A stretch of DNA of 26,622 nucleotides from CAMAVH01 sp036500145. Its GTDB lineage: Bacteria; Pseudomonadota; Alphaproteobacteria; SMXQ01. Shown in pieces: positions 18,377 through 25,361 of this stretch (within the stretch, counting starts at the first letter, position 1; each line of letters begins with the position of its first letter). Position numbers and translations under genes: made by a program. The notes under the pieces were generated by a model. The model was given only the letters and a program-made list of their open reading frames with translations. It did no database searches and had not been told where the DNA came from. The stretch covers positions 1 to 26,622 of the forward strand of contig DASYCO010000068.1 in assembly GCA_036500145.1 (NCBI GenBank), in the 5' to 3' direction.

Positions 18377-19519
18377 ATGGCGATTTCCGCCGAAGGGCAG
18401 GTTCAGGACATTCCATCGCTGACGTCGCTGCGGGGCCTCGCGGCGCTGTTCGTGCTGCTCTATCACTTCTGCTCGCCGGCGATGCTGCCGAACCTGGGCG
18501 TCAACGAGCTAACGGGCTTCTTCGGCAAAGGCTACCTGTGGGTGGACGTGTTCTTCGTCCTCAGCGGCTTCATCATCACCCACGTCTATCGCGGGCGCCT
18601 GATGCAGGCGCGGTCGTGGCGGCCCTACAAGGATTTCTTCGTCGCGCGTTTCGCGCGCATCTACCCGCTGCACGCGTTCCTCCTGCTGGCCTTCCTCGCC
18701 ATCGAATGCGCGAAATGGGCCGGGCAGTCGAGCCTAGCCGTCGCGACGCCCGCCTTCGCGGGGCCGCGCTCGGCCGAATCCTTCTTCTCGAACCTGTTCC
18801 TCCTGCATGCATTCGGCCTGCAGGACATGCTGACGTGGAACGGCCCCTCCTGGTCGATCAGCGCCGAATGGTGGGCCTACATGCTCTTTCCGCTGCTGAT
18901 CCGCGGCTACTCCCGGTTGACGCTTCCGTCCTGCCTGGCCGGGTTCGGCGCGTTGATGCTCGCCGCCGCCTGGCTGGCGAGCGGGGCGCATCAATATGAC
19001 GTGACCTATGATCTCGGCTTCCTCAGGGGCCTGATCGGGTTCAGCGCCGGCATCCTGAGCTACTGGCTCTACGAGCGCTTTCCCGCCGCAAGGCCGCTGA
19101 CGGCGGACTGGGGCTTCCTGGCGGTCGCGGCTGCCCTGGCCGCGCTGTTCCATGCCGGCGCGCGCGACATCTTCATCCTGCCGCTGTTCGTGCCGCTGAT
19201 CCTCGCCACGGCGCGCAACCAGGGCCGCGTCAGCCGGCTCTTCGACATGTGGGCATTGCGGCGTCTCGGCGAGATCTCCTATTCGGTCTATCTCCTGCAG
19301 GCGCTGACGTCCTTCCTGCTCGGCAGCAGCCTCAAGCGCCTTCTCGGCCATCCGCTTCCCGAACTGGGCCTGGGGGCGTCCTGGATCGCGCTGGCCTGCC
19401 TGGTCGCGGCGACGCTCGTCCTCGCCACGGCGACATGGAAGATCGTTGAGCTGCCCTCCCGCCGCTTCGTCCGCGGGCTGTTCCACGACCGCGCGCCCTT
19501 GCTGGTGGAAACGCGCTGA
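18377..19519 (+). CDS. Acyltransferase 3 family membrane protein (OafA/YrhL type)
   Basis: 380 residues from ATG 18377, chosen for the GGGGGG about nine bases upstream; an in-frame ATG at 18320 lacks a ribosome site. The N-terminus SLTSLRGLAALFVLLYHF carries the conserved Arg19 and His30 of the family; WVDVFFVLSGFIITHVYRGR and FFVARFARIYPLHAFLLLA are further hallmark segments. About ten transmembrane helices follow. Such enzymes move acyl groups (often acetyl) across or within the inner membrane onto surface polysaccharide, lipid or other small acceptors; the acceptor here is unknown. It lies 56 bases after the SnoaL-like gene and ends at a terminator. Confidence 0.88.
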   Translation: MAISAEGQVQDIPSLTSLRGLAALFVLLYHFCSPAMLPNLGVNELTGFFGKGYLWVDVFFVLSGFIITHVYRGRLMQARSWRPYKDFFVARFARIYPLHAFLLLAFLAIECAKWAGQSSLAVATPAFAGPRSAESFFSNLFLLHAFGLQDMLTWNGPSWSISAEWWAYMLFPLLIRGYSRLTLPSCLAGFGALMLAAAWLASGAHQYDVTYDLGFLRGLIGFSAGILSYWLYERFPAARPLTADWGFLAVAAALAALFHAGARDIFILPLFVPLILATARNQGRVSRLFDMWALRRLGEISYSVYLLQALTSFLLGSSLKRLLGHPLPELGLGASWIALACLVAATLVLATATWKIVELPSRRFVRGLFHDRAPLLVETR

Positions 19520-19538
19520 CCCTTCCGGCGAACGGAAG

Positions 19539-19577
19539 AAACCCTTCGCGGGCGTGACAGTCCACGAAGGGTTTTTC
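19539..19577. terminator. Intrinsic terminator between the acyltransferase and tautomerase genes
   Basis: AAACCCTTCG (19539-19548) pairs with CGAAGGGTTT (19565-19574), followed by TT on the plus strand and preceded by A-rich sequence that gives T on the minus strand. The flanking genes converge, so it may act both ways. Confidence 0.7.
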
Positions 19578-19601
19578 ATGCGTGGAAGGTGCGGGCCGGC
19601 G

Positions 19602-19820
19602 TCAGGTTCCCGCCGCCATCGCCTTGACGGCCGTCGCGGTCAGCGGCTTGCCGCCGATCGCCCATTCGCCGCTTTCGATCTCCTGCACGCGCACCCAGGT
19701 GACGGTGCGCATCTTCTCGCCTTCGATCGCGACCATCGCGTCGGTCACCTTCTCGATCATGGTCTTCTTCTGGTCCGGAGTGAAAACGCCCTTGATGAGC
19801 TGAATGTCGATGAGCGGCAT
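19602..19820 (-). CDS. Small tautomerase (4-oxalocrotonate tautomerase-like)
   Basis: 72 residues. The protein begins MPLIDIQLIKGVFTPDQK; Pro2, exposed after Met removal, is the catalytic base in this superfamily, and the size and beta-alpha-beta layout fit. The segment KTMIEKVTDAMVAIEGEKMR and the TWVRVQEIESGEWAIGGKPL stretch are typical of OCT-like proteins. The strong AGGAGG six bases before the ATG supports the start. The family ketonises unsaturated keto acids in aromatic degradation, but many members have other or unknown substrates. It is divergent from the HxlR regulator, which probably controls it. Confidence 0.85.
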   Translation of the reverse strand: MPLIDIQLIKGVFTPDQKKTMIEKVTDAMVAIEGEKMRTVTWVRVQEIESGEWAIGGKPLTATAVKAMAAGT

Positions 19821-19894
19821 GTCTGCCTCCTTGGGAGTGGAAGGGCCAGGCGGCCCGGTCCTCGGACCATCTCAAAAACCCGAGGGATGCCGCC

Positions 19895-19931
19895 AGTTCA
19901 GGAACTGAATCGACCCGATACAGATACTGAA
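19895..19931. promoter_or_regulatory. Probable operator in the tautomerase/HxlR divergent gap
   Basis: AGTTCAGGAACT (19895-19906) is an inverted repeat overlapping TTCAG-GAA-CTGAA (19897-19909). ACTGAA recurs at 19904-19909 and 19926-19931, 22 bases apart or about two helical turns. HxlR-type proteins bind such repeats as dimers. Binding by the adjacent regulator is inferred from position. Confidence 0.4.
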
Positions 19932-19987
19932 CTAGGCCGCCGTCGCCCGGCGGGGCTAATCTGCCTTCGCATCCTCGGGAGGGTTCG

Positions 19988-20686
19988 ATGACGCACGGCA
20001 GCTACAAGCAATTCTGTCCGGTGGCGATGGCCTCGGAAATTCTGTGCACGCGCTGGACCGTCGTGCTGCTGCGCGAGCTCATGGCCGGCTCGACGCGCTT
20101 CAACGACCTGCGGCGCGGCGTGCCGCGCATGTCGCCGGCGCTGCTCTCGCAGCGGCTGAAGGACCTCGAAGCGGCCGGCGTCATCTCGCGCAAGCCGTCG
20201 CGCGGCGAGCCGGGCCTGTTCGAATATCGCCTCACGCTCGCGGGCGAAGACTTGAAGCCTTTGATCGAGGCCTTCGGAAATTGGGGCCAGCGCTGGATCG
20301 AGAGCGACCTGTCGCTGCAGAATCTCGACGTGTCGCTGCTGATGTGGGACATGCGCCGCAACCTCGACACGACTCCCATGCCGAGCAAGCGCAACGTGAT
20401 CCATTTCCAATATCCGGAACTGGCGCCAGTGCAGCGCTCCTGGTGGCTATTGGTCGAGCCGGAGACCGGCGTCGATCTTTGTTCGGTCGATCCCGGCTTC
20501 GACGTCGACCTCTACGTCTCCACCGACCTGCGCACCATGACGGCGATCTGGATGGGTTACGACAATGTCCGCAACGCCCTGAAGACCGACCGCATCCTTT
20601 TGACCGGCGACCGCAAGATCGCGGCGGACATGCAGACCTGGCTCGGCCTCAGCCATTTCGCCAAGGAGCGCAGGCGCGTAGGCTGA
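19988..20686 (+). CDS. HxlR-family transcriptional regulator with C-terminal extension
   Basis: 232 residues. The N-terminal winged helix-turn-helix (about 8-98) shows the HxlR pattern: CPVAMASEILCTRWTVVLLR, RFNDLRRGVPRMSPALLSQR, LKDLEAAGVISRKPS and the wing YRLTLAGEDLKPLIEAFGNWG. About 110 extra residues follow (PVQRSWWLLVEPETGVDLCS, DPGFDVDLYVSTDLRTMTAI), resembling an SCP2/sterol-carrier-like ligand pocket, so it may sense a hydrophobic small molecule. It is transcribed away from the tautomerase and is 51 bases upstream of an MFS exporter, a layout of a local regulator for both. Confidence 0.88.
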   Translation: MTHGSYKQFCPVAMASEILCTRWTVVLLRELMAGSTRFNDLRRGVPRMSPALLSQRLKDLEAAGVISRKPSRGEPGLFEYRLTLAGEDLKPLIEAFGNWGQRWIESDLSLQNLDVSLLMWDMRRNLDTTPMPSKRNVIHFQYPELAPVQRSWWLLVEPETGVDLCSVDPGFDVDLYVSTDLRTMTAIWMGYDNVRNALKTDRILLTGDRKIAADMQTWLGLSHFAKERRRVG

Positions 20687-20737
20687 GGGGCAGGGCCACC
20701 TGCGCCCTTTGTCCATGTCCGCAGTTCGGGAGTCAGC

Positions 20738-22162
20738 GTGTCACAGCCATCCCTTGATCGAGATGCCGTAGCGGCCGGCCCGGAAGGGCAGCCGTCGTCC
20801 CGCCGCGGCCTGGTGCTGGCCGCCTGCATCCTCGCTTCCTCGATGGCCTTCATCGACGGCTCGGCGCTCACCGTCGCGTTGCCCAACCTGCGCGCGCATT
20901 TCGGCGCCGACCTCGCGTCGGTGCAATGGGTGGTCAACGGCTATGTGCTCGCCCTGGCGTCCCTCACGCTGATCGGCGGCGCGTTCGCCGACGTCTACGG
21001 CAAGGGGCGGATGCTGTCGGTCGGCTGCCTCCTGTTCGGCCTGGCCTCCGCCGCCTGCGCCCTGGCGCCGACGCCGGCCTGGCTGATCGCCGCCCGCGTG
21101 CTGCAGGGCTTCGCCGCCGCCATCCTGACCCCCGCCAGCCTCGCCCTCATCGGCGCGACCTATCCGCGTGCCGAACGCAACGGCGCCATCGGCGTCTGGG
21201 CCGCCGTGTCGGCGCTGACCACCGCCGGCGGCCCGGTGCTCGGCGGCTGGCTGACCGAGACCTTCGGCTGGCAGTCGGTGTTCTGGATCAACCCGCCCCT
21301 GGCGCTCGCCGCCGTCGCCATCCTGCTGGCCGTCGCGCCGCAGGACCGCCGCGAGCCGCGCCGCTTCGACATCATGGGCGCTGTCATCCTCGCCGCGGCG
21401 CTCGGCGCGCTCGCCTGGGCGCTGAGCCAGGTCGGCCAGGCGGGCGGCGAGGGCGTCGCGGCGCAGCAGGTCGCCAGACTCGCCGCCGTCGCCGGAGCGG
21501 GGGTGCTGGGGCTCGTGCTCTACGTGGTCTGGGAGCGCCGCACCGACCATCCGATGACGCCGCCGCGCCTCGTGGAGAACCGCTCCTTCCTCGGCCTCAA
21601 CCTCGCGACGCTGGCGATCTATGGCGGGCTCGCGATCACGTTCTTCCTGCTGCCCTTCGACCTCATCGACCGGCGCGGCCTGTCGGCGACCGGCGCGGGG
21701 CTGGCTTTCCTGCCCTTCACCCTGGGCGTCGGGCTCCTCTCCAAGGTCTTCGGCAGCCTGGCGGACAGGACGGGTGCCCGCCTGCTGCTGATCGTCGGGC
21801 CGGCCGGAGCCGCGCTCGCCAACGTCTGGCTCGCCCTGGGCCAGAACGCGTCACTGACGGTGGGCGTGCTGGGGCCCATGGCGCTGTTCGGGCTCTCCAT
21901 GGCCGTGCTGGTGGCGCCGCTCACGGCGTCGGTCATGTCCTGCGTGCCGCAGGCCGACGAAGGGCTCGCCTCGGGCATCAACAATGCCGCGAGCCGCATC
22001 GCACAGCTCGCCGGCGTCGCCATGGCGGCGGGCGTCGCATCCTTTCCGGGCGGCTATGAGGCCGGCCTCGTGGCCGCGGCCGTCGCCTGCCTCGGCGGCG
22101 CCCTGATCATCGCGGCGACGCTGCCGAGATCGCAGTCAAAGCGAGCGACGAAGGGCGGCTGA
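20738..22162 (+). CDS. MFS drug/metabolite exporter, DHA2 (EmrB/QacA) type
   Basis: 474 residues from GTG 20738, with GGGAG five bases upstream. After a short cytoplasmic tail the sequence has about 14 hydrophobic segments, as in DHA2 exporters. Recognisable motifs are SSMAFIDGSALTVALPNL (motif D1), the VQWVVNGYVLALASL segment, GGAFADVYGKGRML (motif A) and ALTTAGGPVLGGWLTETFGW (motif C, drug antiporters). It is an inner-membrane proton-coupled exporter by family; the substrate is unknown. Its position behind the HxlR gene suggests co-regulation with it. Confidence 0.92.
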   Translation: MSQPSLDRDAVAAGPEGQPSSRRGLVLAACILASSMAFIDGSALTVALPNLRAHFGADLASVQWVVNGYVLALASLTLIGGAFADVYGKGRMLSVGCLLFGLASAACALAPTPAWLIAARVLQGFAAAILTPASLALIGATYPRAERNGAIGVWAAVSALTTAGGPVLGGWLTETFGWQSVFWINPPLALAAVAILLAVAPQDRREPRRFDIMGAVILAAALGALAWALSQVGQAGGEGVAAQQVARLAAVAGAGVLGLVLYVVWERRTDHPMTPPRLVENRSFLGLNLATLAIYGGLAITFFLLPFDLIDRRGLSATGAGLAFLPFTLGVGLLSKVFGSLADRTGARLLLIVGPAGAALANVWLALGQNASLTVGVLGPMALFGLSMAVLVAPLTASVMSCVPQADEGLASGINNAASRIAQLAGVAMAAGVASFPGGYEAGLVAAAVACLGGALIIAATLPRSQSKRATKGG

Positions 22163-22279
22163 TTTCAGCGCGTCGGCATTTGTGCCCGCCGTCGTCCCGC
22201 ATTATCCTGACGCGAGAAGCGAGACGGCAAGGCGCTCCGGCGTGTCCATGGCCGCAAGTCATCATCAGGGAGAACATCC

Positions 22280-23278
22280 ATGGCTGGCCAACAGCATTCA
22301 TCCCCGTCGCCTACGCGCCGCGTGGTCGCCGGCCATGACGTGTCAGGCAAGGCGATCATCCTGCGCGACGGCCTGCTGACCAACGGCAAGCGCGCCGACA
22401 CAGGGTTGGTCGTGACGCCGGTCTGGTCGACCGACCAGACGCCGGCCGATGTCTGGAGCGACGAGGACTTTGGCGCGCGCCCGCAGGGCATCCAGCCGCC
22501 GCCGCGCAGCTCGCGCCTGTCGGTCGTCGACATTCCGCCCGGCTTCTCCGGCGTCATGCATCGCACCGACACGCTGGACTACGTGACCTGCCTGTCGGGC
22601 AGCGTCGAGATGGAAATGCCCGGAAGCCCGACCATCTCGCTACGCGCCGGCGACGTGATGGTGCAGCAGGGCACCGACCACCGCTGGATCAACCGCAGCG
22701 GCGAGACCTGCCGGCTGGCTGTCGTGCTGATCGACGCCTTGACCAAGCCCGACCCGAATCGCGCCGGCTGGACCGCGCATGCCAAGCCGCCCGGCACGGG
22801 GCCGCTGCCCGACCCGGCGATCCGCCGTGTCGTCACGACCCGGCGCGACGGCAAGGACGCGGTGATGTTCGACAGCATCGCGAGCAACCATAAATGGTCC
22901 GGGCGCGGCACGGTGGCGACCCTGGTCTGGTCGACCGAAGGCTGTCCCGCCGACATCTGGGGCGGCATCGACCAGGGCGAGCGCATCCTCGGCCATCAGC
23001 CGCTGGTCGAAGGCTCGCGCTTCTCGGTCAACGACTATCCGCCGGGCACCCCGGGCAACATGCATGTCACGGACACGCTGGACTACGCCATCATCCTGGC
23101 GGGCGCGATCCGCATGGACCTCGACGATTCGACGGTGCGGCTCGGCACAGGCGACATCCTCGTCCAGCAGGCGAACAACCATTCCTGGATCAACGAGGGC
23201 GACGTGACCTGCCGCATCGCCTTCGTGCTGCTCGACGGCAAGAAGCGGCCCGGCGGCGAGTTTCGGCGTCCGATCTAG
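22280..23278 (+). CDS. Tandem-duplicated bicupin protein
   Basis: 332 residues, ATG with GGGAGAAC upstream. Two clearly related halves: repeat 1 about 13-157 and repeat 2 about 182-324. Each has RRVV, VWST..(C/T)PAD(V/I)W, a DxPPG turn, MHxTDTLDY (His94, His262), GD(V/I)xVQQ and HxWIN (His134, His301), then CR(L/I)A. These are cupin motifs 1 and 2 with likely metal-binding histidines and Asp/Glu in each barrel. No substrate can be named; such proteins include dioxygenases and small-molecule binding proteins. There is no signal peptide. It lies 117 bases after the MFS gene, with a weak promoter-like TTGTGC-N17-TATCCT at 22180-22208. Confidence 0.85.
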   Translation: MAGQQHSSPSPTRRVVAGHDVSGKAIILRDGLLTNGKRADTGLVVTPVWSTDQTPADVWSDEDFGARPQGIQPPPRSSRLSVVDIPPGFSGVMHRTDTLDYVTCLSGSVEMEMPGSPTISLRAGDVMVQQGTDHRWINRSGETCRLAVVLIDALTKPDPNRAGWTAHAKPPGTGPLPDPAIRRVVTTRRDGKDAVMFDSIASNHKWSGRGTVATLVWSTEGCPADIWGGIDQGERILGHQPLVEGSRFSVNDYPPGTPGNMHVTDTLDYAIILAGAIRMDLDDSTVRLGTGDILVQQANNHSWINEGDVTCRIAFVLLDGKKRPGGEFRRPI

Positions 23279-23280
23279 CC

Positions 23281-23305
23281 GGAACCGGGGCGACGCTGCG
23301 CCGTT
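23281..23305 (+). promoter_or_regulatory. Sigma-EcfG (general stress) promoter upstream of the GlsB-like gene
   Basis: GGAAC (23281-23285), 16 bases, then CGTT (23302-23305): an exact match to the alphaproteobacterial EcfG consensus GGAAC-N16/17-CGTT. Transcription would start near 23312, about 45 bases before the ATG at 23357. Confidence 0.7.
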
Positions 23306-23356
23306 CATGTCCGAACGCAAGGGCCGAACAGGCCATCACATTACAGGGGTAACGTC

Positions 23357-23605
23357 ATGACTATTCTCGGCACTCTGATCATCGGCCTGCTCGCGGGTTT
23401 CGTCGCCAAGCTGCTGATGCCGGGGCGCGACCCTAAGGGCTTCATCATCACCATCGTGCTAGGCGTCGTCGGCGCCTTCGTCGCCACCTGGCTCGGCCAG
23501 GGCCTGGGCTGGTATGCGCCGGGCGAGACGGCGGGCTTCTTCGGCGCCGTCGTCGGTTCGGTCATCATCCTCGCCATCTATCGCATGGTCGCCGGCCGCG
23601 GCTGA
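23357..23605 (+). CDS. GlsB/YeaQ/YmgE family (transglycosylase-associated) membrane protein
   Basis: 82 residues with AGGGG twelve bases upstream. Three hydrophobic segments: LGTLIIGLLAGFVAKLLM, GFIITIVLGVVGAFVATWLG and AGFFGAVVGSVIILAIYRMV, with PGRDPKGF and the Gly-rich GVVGAFVATWLGQ that define the family. These small inner-membrane proteins are commonly stress-induced; their biochemical role is not established despite the name. The perfect EcfG promoter 52 bases upstream fits general-stress control. Confidence 0.9.
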   Translation: MTILGTLIIGLLAGFVAKLLMPGRDPKGFIITIVLGVVGAFVATWLGQGLGWYAPGETAGFFGAVVGSVIILAIYRMVAGRG

Positions 23606-23713
23606 CTTTCGGGTAGGTGGGGAGGCAATTGGCGCATCGGGAATAGGCAGGGTTCCTGGCGGCGCCTCTCATGCTAGATTCCGCATGAAACCGCCTTCGC
23701 CGAGGAGACCGCC

Positions 23714-24322
23714 ATGCGCCGCCTTGCCACCACGCGCCACATCGCCGCTGCCCTGACCGTCGCTGCCGTCTTCGCCGCCTTGCCGGCCAGCGCGCAAATC
23801 CTGGACATCCTGACGGCGCCCAAGACCCTGGTCGACCGCGCCATCGAGGCGCGCAGCGCCAACGACATCGCGAAGGACAACGAGATCGTCCTCAAGGTGA
23901 ACGGCGTCATGGCGGACATCGGCACGGGCAAGGCCTCGACCGAGATCTACGAGCAGCGCCTGCTCGTCACCGGCTTGTTCGACAACAAGGCCGTCTACGA
24001 CAAGTTCGAGGCCGGCGTGCGCAACGTGCGGGGCGTCAAGCAGCTGCTGTGGCACGTCACCTACATGCCGCAGGCCGACCAGAAGGCGAACAAGCTGATG
24101 GACTGGCCCGACGTGGTGGCGATGGAAGCCAAGGCGCGTGGCCGGCTGATCGGCACGGCGGGCGTGGCAGACGTGAACTTCCGCGTCACCGCAGATGCCA
24201 GCGGCACGCTCTACGTGATCGGCCGCGCCCGGTCGACCGACGAGTTGGACAAGGCGATCAAGCGCCTATGGGATGGCGAAGGCGTGAAAAACGTGGTGAA
24301 CCACGTCGAGGTCCGGCCCTAA
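23714..24322 (+). CDS. Exported protein with two BON domains (OsmY-like)
   Basis: 202 residues with GGAGA about eight bases before the ATG. An N-terminal signal peptide (HIAAALTVAAVFAALPASAQ, cleavage likely after Ala27) directs it to the periplasm. Two alpha-beta BON-like units follow: about 55-118 (EIYEQRLLVTGLFDNKAVYD ... GVKQLLWHVTY) and about 135-200 (VNFRVTADASGTLYVIGRAR ... VKNVVNHVEVR). BON proteins bind phospholipid or other envelope components and often respond to osmotic stress. It stands alone on the plus strand after the GlsB-like gene and converges on the holin-like gene. Confidence 0.85.
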   Translation: MRRLATTRHIAAALTVAAVFAALPASAQILDILTAPKTLVDRAIEARSANDIAKDNEIVLKVNGVMADIGTGKASTEIYEQRLLVTGLFDNKAVYDKFEAGVRNVRGVKQLLWHVTYMPQADQKANKLMDWPDVVAMEAKARGRLIGTAGVADVNFRVTADASGTLYVIGRARSTDELDKAIKRLWDGEGVKNVVNHVEVRP

Positions 24323-24333
24323 AGGCCGCAGCG

Positions 24334-24377
24334 CCGGGCGACGCAAATCGCGCCGCCCGGGCTTGGCGCAAGTTTTT
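24334..24377. terminator. Candidate terminator between the BON gene and the holin-like gene
   Basis: CCGGGCG (24334-24340) pairs with CGCCCGG (24354-24360); a second small hairpin CTTG-GCG-CAAG is followed directly by TTTTT (24373-24377). It lies between converging genes. Confidence 0.45.
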
Positions 24378-24381
24378 GGTG

Positions 24382-24819
24382 CTAGTTCTTGCGGCCGAGG
24401 CCGAAGCCGAGGATCGCCACGCCGGCCAGAATGCCGAGCATGGTCAAGCCGCCGTTCTTGCCGCGACCGAGGGCGCCCAGCGATTCGCTCAGCTGTTCGA
24501 TGGCCAGCACAGCGACCGCCTCCGGGGGCGGCGGAGGCGCCGGCACGTCGACTTTCTTCGGTGTCGGCCAGCAGACGATGGCTGCGCAGCCGACCGTCAG
24601 CACGATCAATACAGCGGCGATGATGCCCGCTGCGTCGAGCGGCCCGTAGGGCACGCTGAGCCAGAGAAATGCCGCGTAGAGCAAGAAGATCAGCGCGGCA
24701 ATGCCGATCACGATCCCCACGCCCGCGAAGATGATGCGCGTCTTGGCGGTTTCGACGGCCTTCCGGGGGCCCTCGAGCAGGCCCTGCCCGAGCATCTGCG
24801 TGAGAATCGACGCGAGCAT
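24382..24819 (-). CDS. Holin-superfamily / YqjE-like small membrane protein
   Basis: 145 residues. An amphipathic start (LGQGLLEGPRKAVETAKTR) precedes two hydrophobic helices (about 30-52, IIFAGVGIVIGIAALIFLLY, and 62-84, AAGIIAAVLIVLTVGCAAIV). A Pro-rich linker (VPAPPPPPEAV) follows, and a third helix ends the protein (LTMLGILAGVAILGFGLG). The pattern is that of YqjE/Holin-X type proteins, which are usually encoded next to DUF883 proteins, as here: the upstream gene ends two bases before this ATG. The function is unknown. It is not evidence of a prophage, as no phage genes are near. Confidence 0.65.
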   Translation of the reverse strand: MLASILTQMLGQGLLEGPRKAVETAKTRIIFAGVGIVIGIAALIFLLYAAFLWLSVPYGPLDAAGIIAAVLIVLTVGCAAIVCWPTPKKVDVPAPPPPPEAVAVLAIEQLSESLGALGRGKNGGLTMLGILAGVAILGFGLGRKN

Positions 24820-24821
24820 GC

Positions 24822-25139
24822 TTACCGGCCGCGGCTAAACATGCCGAGCACGACGCCGACGCCGAGCGCGATGGAAACTGCCGTCAGCGGATTGCGCGCG
24901 ATGGCATCCTGCGTGTCGGCGGTGACCTTCTCAGCCTGCTCGCGGACCTGAGCCAGGGCTTCCTCGCCCTGATTGGCGAGCGACTGCAGGTTGGCCCGCA
25001 GCACGTCGGAAAGCTCCGTGCCGCGGTCCGCGGTGATGTCGTTGACGGTGTCGGTGAGCTTGCGGATCTGCTTGCGCAGCTGCACGACGTCCGACTTGTA
25101 GCCTTCGAGCAGGTCGGACGTGGTCTTTGCGGTGGCCAT
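24822..25139 (-). CDS. DUF883 / ElaB-YqjD family membrane-anchored protein
   Basis: 105 residues, with GGGAG about eight bases upstream. A charged coiled-coil region (about 10-78, YKSDVVQLRKQIRKLTDTVN and EEALAQVREQAEKVTADTQD) leads to the family C-terminus ARNPLTAVSIALGVGVVLGM, one hydrophobic tail anchor ending in basic residues. In Escherichia coli the homologues YqjD, ElaB and YgaM tether ribosomes to the membrane in stationary phase. It is the first gene of a two-gene unit with the holin-like gene, and an EcfG-like promoter lies just upstream. Confidence 0.88.
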   Translation of the reverse strand: MATAKTTSDLLEGYKSDVVQLRKQIRKLTDTVNDITADRGTELSDVLRANLQSLANQGEEALAQVREQAEKVTADTQDAIARNPLTAVSIALGVGVVLGMFSRGR

Positions 25140-25180
25140 GGAAAATCTCCCGGATCAGGACGAATGAAGGATTCCCATGG

Positions 25181-25207
25181 GGAACGCCCTTAGCCGGGAA
25201 AAGTTGC
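25181..25207. promoter_or_regulatory. EcfG-like promoter elements on both strands
   Basis: On the minus strand, GCAAC (25207-25203), 16 bases, CGTT (25186-25183) matches the GGAAC-N16-CGTT consensus with one change and ends 43 bases before the DUF883 ATG. On the plus strand GGAAC (25181-25185), 16 bases, AGTT (25202-25205) also has one change. The minus orientation is better placed. Confidence 0.45.
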
Positions 25208-25274
25208 GTCCAGAGGCCTGAAATGGCGGATTATTTTCCTCAAGGGATGCCAGAACAAGCCGGGAGATGCGCGA

Positions 25275-25303
25275 TTGACAGGGCCTCCCGACCCCGCGAA
25301 AAT
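25275..25303 (+). promoter_or_regulatory. Sigma-70-type promoter of the amidohydrolase gene
   Basis: TTGACA (25275-25280), 17 bases, GAAAAT (25298-25303). The -35 is perfect, the -10 is 4/6. The start would be near 25310, some 50 bases before the ATG at 25362. The remainder of the 25140-25361 gap holds no gene. Confidence 0.55.
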
Positions 25304-25361
25304 CGAGGAAATTCAATAAAAAACGGCAGTTTCATCTGCCAAAATCACAGGGAGACGGCCA

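Noticed and set aside
23627..23680. A promoter before the BON gene (TTCCTG-N16-TAGATT)
   Set aside because: Matches are too weak to separate from chance, and no EcfG consensus was found in this gap.
24382..24819. Prophage remnant suggested by the holin-like protein
   Set aside because: Holin-X/YqjE-type proteins are ordinary chromosomal partners of DUF883 proteins, and no lysis, capsid or tail gene is nearby.
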